Assembly (NCBI GenBank): GCA_030054035.1
Contig: JASGCS010000005.1
Location: 50,400-114,115 of the forward strand
From: Candidatus Methylacidiphilales bacterium
GTDB taxonomy: Bacteria > Pseudomonadota > Gammaproteobacteria > JASGCS01
Length of the DNA: 63,716 bases
Direction of reading: 5' to 3'
A program made the position numbers and the translations under genes. This document shows, one piece after another, positions 63,401-63,716 of the stretch. The notes under the pieces are model-generated. The model was not told where the DNA came from. It was given only the letters and a program-made list of their open reading frames with translations, and did not search any database. Each line of letters starts with the position of its first letter. The stretch's first letter is position 1.

Positions 63401-63716
63401 AGGATTTTGATACTGTGCCAATGATTCAGATTTATTAGTAAATTGAATATCTACATACAATAAACTTACTTCACGACTATATCTCAGATTTATTATTGCA
63501 TTTACTGGAATACCTAAGGCTCTTCGTTGGTTTTGAATATCAGTAATTACTGTGTCATCTTGTGCGTAAAAAATAGTTGAAAAATAATTTGAGAATGGGA
63601 TTGGGTTTAATTGCGCGCTTTGGGATGGGAGAGGTTGGGTTCTATTTCTAGTTGCCAATAAAGGCCAGCTACTAGGAGTATTAATGAACGCAGTGCCTAG
63701 TTGATCTGCTAGGGTG
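60425..63716 (-). CDS. Large subtilisin-like (S8) secreted serine peptidase, 5' end outside the window
   Basis: The frame remains open past the window edge; the first codon of the visible long ORF (63658) is only a TTG, so the true start lies upstream. The S8 catalytic triad is present: Asp in IAFIDTGYTPHPD, His in GNHGLKTSSIV (in place of the usual HGTHVAG), Ser in DEGTSYSAPIVSG. The oxyanion Asn fits VVAAGNDD. The C-terminal half is a beta-rich passenger with DNDGNGLIEISNQKFLDAI, GIIGPVAAR-like and GGIVG repeats of GLUG/beta-helix character, and many Cys. It is probably exported to the surface. It overlaps barrel 3 by 10 nt, implying a secreted-protease/barrel pair. Confidence 0.88.
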   Translation of the reverse strand, partial: TLADQLGTAFINTPSSWPLLATRNRTQPLPSQSAQLNPIPFSNYFSTIFYAQDDTVITDIQNQRRALGIPVNAIINLRYSREVSLLYVDIQFTNKSESLAQYQNPIIEQNILRLPKIQGLFSLRVKTEKSYYNPNNSPDDTYWNESAPCDSFPLNYENGDQFDQGQSTQFPALASKPPCAWHLINNSTYKGVDIRTAWKHLFSVNDGLVLGLPIVIAFIDTGYTPHPDIREADLWYNDRSDFDYTKEHRNGKNFCDGEASNDISDTTIGNHGLKTSSIVSAVTNNSKIMSGIASNVKIMHLRVAGCEAADLTAAIDYARTHGATIINFSGHATLIKPSTLVKDSTEQSKAQEKIDTLNNAISNFKNAKGTLVVAAGNDDLDFSTEAAIEVDPIKIKLSNYLHYPQNSPNVIVVGSTDKDGNRATFSNYSTSTEKPLTIMAPGKDVLVAIKSIYIANANDIAVPTSIKKLFLIDQAFQDEGTSYSAPIVSGIIALIQSKHLYYRFDAASFPDVNEIKKHLKIFANSNQNDTQKYGAGIIDAGSTVSDYVPSVTPANAFSYPASSFTKGDSQPLLPSKGTSYRNYGIYNFLVSRSWGVSYTVITGSDLCTVNTVTGSLTFDFTKYSFENRTCTIREEVSFANSYESSVSDTSTTDVQRQYSYFTVTLYDPNVKVDNDGNGLIEISNQKFLDAIRYNTNGTSLIINGVSYTGGCPSSGCYGYELTNDITVNNWNPIGPGRNSMPVFKSTFDGKYHTITINDNNQKPETANQDTYYGLFAATSETAVIKNLHVNYNSTITFDNTPNGENPILIGPVAARNAGIIINVRTTGSINHTYPGLYRVFAGGIVGSNEKNGIRTCIAADTNCSPDKSVSYLTINLNATFSSRNNQPHLFAGGIVGRDKVNTREQIAANASYAGGLNYINWSDNTEVSPLAGEDVSGETNSLSYIENWRMRCGGYIIRTKREFGIPYAVVEYDNDNWSYYTFPGGPSLRKCEGIRPTRDLRLDSYWGRFISDRSSVKSTTGNYLISVKSQCNSNDCLRDIITTSNNGNPNSTTVKNINLQLQSDSILGYFYNCMQKRPNPILYLYSTNNSNNLNCN

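Noticed and set aside
1-63716. CRISPR array, tRNA, rRNA, transposase or integrase
   Set aside because: I looked for spaced direct repeats, cloverleaf-like spacers and DDE or integrase motifs and saw none; most intergenic gaps are too short for RNA genes.

Overview
The window (about 64 kb, strongly AT-rich) looks like a chromosomal piece of a low-GC Gram-negative bacterium, most likely a gammaproteobacterium. Supports are ParC/ParE of gammaproteobacterial type, HtpX, a TonB-dependent receptor, C-terminal-aromatic outer-membrane barrels, PaaX regulation of phenylacetate catabolism, and an OlsF-like ornithine-lipid enzyme. Species cannot be named from the sequence. Genes are packed very tightly: many ATGA start/stop overlaps, and five of six convergent gene pairs overlap at their stop codons.

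Region 1 (1-11.7 kb) is a defence island downstream of htpX. It starts with the tail of a Sel1-repeat gene, then a minus-strand type I restriction-modification operon in the order hsdM, hepT-like, a fusion of a MntA-type nucleotidyltransferase to HsdS, a PrrC/RloC-like AAA ATPase, and hsdR. Behind it lie a DUF1524-like stub and a two-gene unit, an ImmA/IrrE metallopeptidase followed by a class III nucleotidyl-cyclase-like protein. The fusion puts a complete toxin-antitoxin module and a probable anticodon-nuclease-type effector inside one restriction operon and is the most notable feature here.

Region 2 (11.7-25.5 kb) is housekeeping: htpX, parC, parE, a RecB/AddA-like helicase-nuclease, an OlsF-like acyltransferase, the divergent znuA / znuCB zinc uptake genes, a Tag-type 3-methyladenine glycosylase and a PotD-like binding protein.

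Region 3 (25.5-43.6 kb) encodes an apparently complete phenylacetate route. paaG-paaI-paaABCDE-paaX and a fused hydratase/dehydrogenase form one tight plus-strand run; paaL-like symporter plus a small membrane protein, a TonB receptor and paaZ are on the minus strand; paaK, a lipoprotein amidase and paaJ follow. Together they would take phenylacetate to acetyl-CoA and succinyl-CoA.

Region 4 (43.6-49.7 kb) is a homogentisate module: a metallo-beta-lactamase-fold protein, a flavin hydroxylase with a tiny partner (MhaAB-like), hmgA, fahA and maiA. It would feed 3-hydroxyphenylacetate or tyrosine-derived homogentisate to fumarate and acetoacetate.

Region 5 (49.7-63.7 kb) has a transglutaminase-like exported protein, an amino-acid permease operon with a beta-carbonic-anhydrase-like gene, and then an array of three paralogous outer-membrane barrels with a large subtilisin-like secreted protein cut by the window edge. 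A 200-bp segment carrying the promoter and first 20 codons of the carbonic-anhydrase gene is duplicated inside the array, giving a chimeric ORF fused to a relic of the subtilisin-like protein's tail.
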